Shown: positions 6,016 through 6,124 of the stretch, one piece after another
Layout: every line of letters begins with the position of its first letter
Position numbering within the stretch: position 1 is the first letter of the stretch
Made by a program: the position numbers and the translations under genes
The notes under the pieces: model-generated
Seen by the model: only the letters and a program-made list of their open reading frames with translations
The model's database searches: none
Told to the model about the DNA's origin: nothing
Assembly: GCA_019313095.1 (NCBI GenBank)
Contig: JAFDBU010000097.1
Coordinates: 1 to 6,124, forward strand
Reading direction: 5' to 3'
Origin: Deltaproteobacteria bacterium
Lineage (GTDB): Bacteria; Desulfobacterota; Desulfobulbia; Desulfobulbales; BM004
DNA length: 6,124 nucleotides

Positions 6016-6092
6016 AAAATAAAAAGCCCTACTGCATCAAAATTGAATCTTGGGCTTGGGCGTTAGGTATAAGGAGGGAATGCAGTAGGACT
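6016..6092 (-). terminator. Long-arm inverted repeat with T-tail: terminator of a converging gene or element end
   Basis: AGCCCTACTGCAT (6025-6037) and ATGCAGTAGGACT (6080-6092) pair over 13 positions with one exception, C6027/A6090. Read as minus-strand RNA that exception becomes a G-U pair, so the stem is continuous, and it is followed by UUUUUAUUUU (6025-6016). This suits a terminator for a minus-strand gene beyond the right edge, converging on copA. The 42-nt loop is much longer than normal for a terminator, so terminal inverted repeats of a small mobile element, or the hairpin end of an insertion sequence, remain possible. Confidence 0.45.
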
Positions 6093-6124
6093 CTTATTCT
6101 CCTGACTTTATATTATAAGTACCA

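Noticed and set aside
1..6124. CRISPR array, tRNA, rRNA or intact insertion sequence
   Set aside because: No regularly spaced direct repeats, no tRNA-like cloverleaf and no transposase-like frame were seen.

Overview
The window looks like ordinary chromosomal DNA of an anaerobic, sulfur-metabolising Desulfobacterota bacterium, perhaps Desulfobulbales. That placement is an inference from gene content: a CoA-disulfide/persulfide reductase fused to a rhodanese, a short RCKP rubredoxin-like protein and a CopA copper pump. The small conserved protein at 378-716 also resembles proteins I recall from that phylum. No marker gene is present to prove it.

Layout, left to right. Positions 279-1 (minus) hold the N-terminal 93 codons of an M28-type metallopeptidase with a membrane anchor; it runs off the window. 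Positions 716-378 (minus) encode a 112-residue uncharacterised conserved protein. Positions 717-1049 have no credible gene but carry a cluster of GC-rich hairpins bracketed by an imperfect 20-bp direct repeat. Positions 2777-1050 (minus) encode a 575-residue FAD/NAD(P)H disulfide oxidoreductase with a C-terminal rhodanese domain, preceded by a good sigma70-like promoter. Positions 3182-3036 (minus) encode a 48-residue RCKP rubredoxin-like protein with a CxCxC tail, closed by a strong terminator at 2990-3019. A 242-bp divergent intergenic region (3183-3424) contains two perfect inverted repeats. Positions 3425-5929 (plus) encode an 834-residue Cu(I)-exporting P1B-ATPase with two N-terminal metal-binding domains. 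The last 195 bp hold a probable copA terminator and a 13-bp long-arm inverted repeat with a T-tail on the minus strand, which could be the terminator of a converging gene or the edge of a mobile element.

How the genes fit together. The flavoprotein-rhodanese probably reduces CoA disulfide/persulfide or handles sulfane sulfur in the cytoplasm. CopA exports cytoplasmic Cu(I). The small cysteine-rich protein is transcribed divergently from copA and could bind Fe, Zn or Cu. Their proximity suggests thiol/metal homeostasis but does not prove a shared pathway. I found no undescribed multi-gene system. The best leads are the cysteine-rich protein and copA pair with palindromic intergenic sites, the hairpin cluster at 812-926, and the inverted repeat at 6025-6092.
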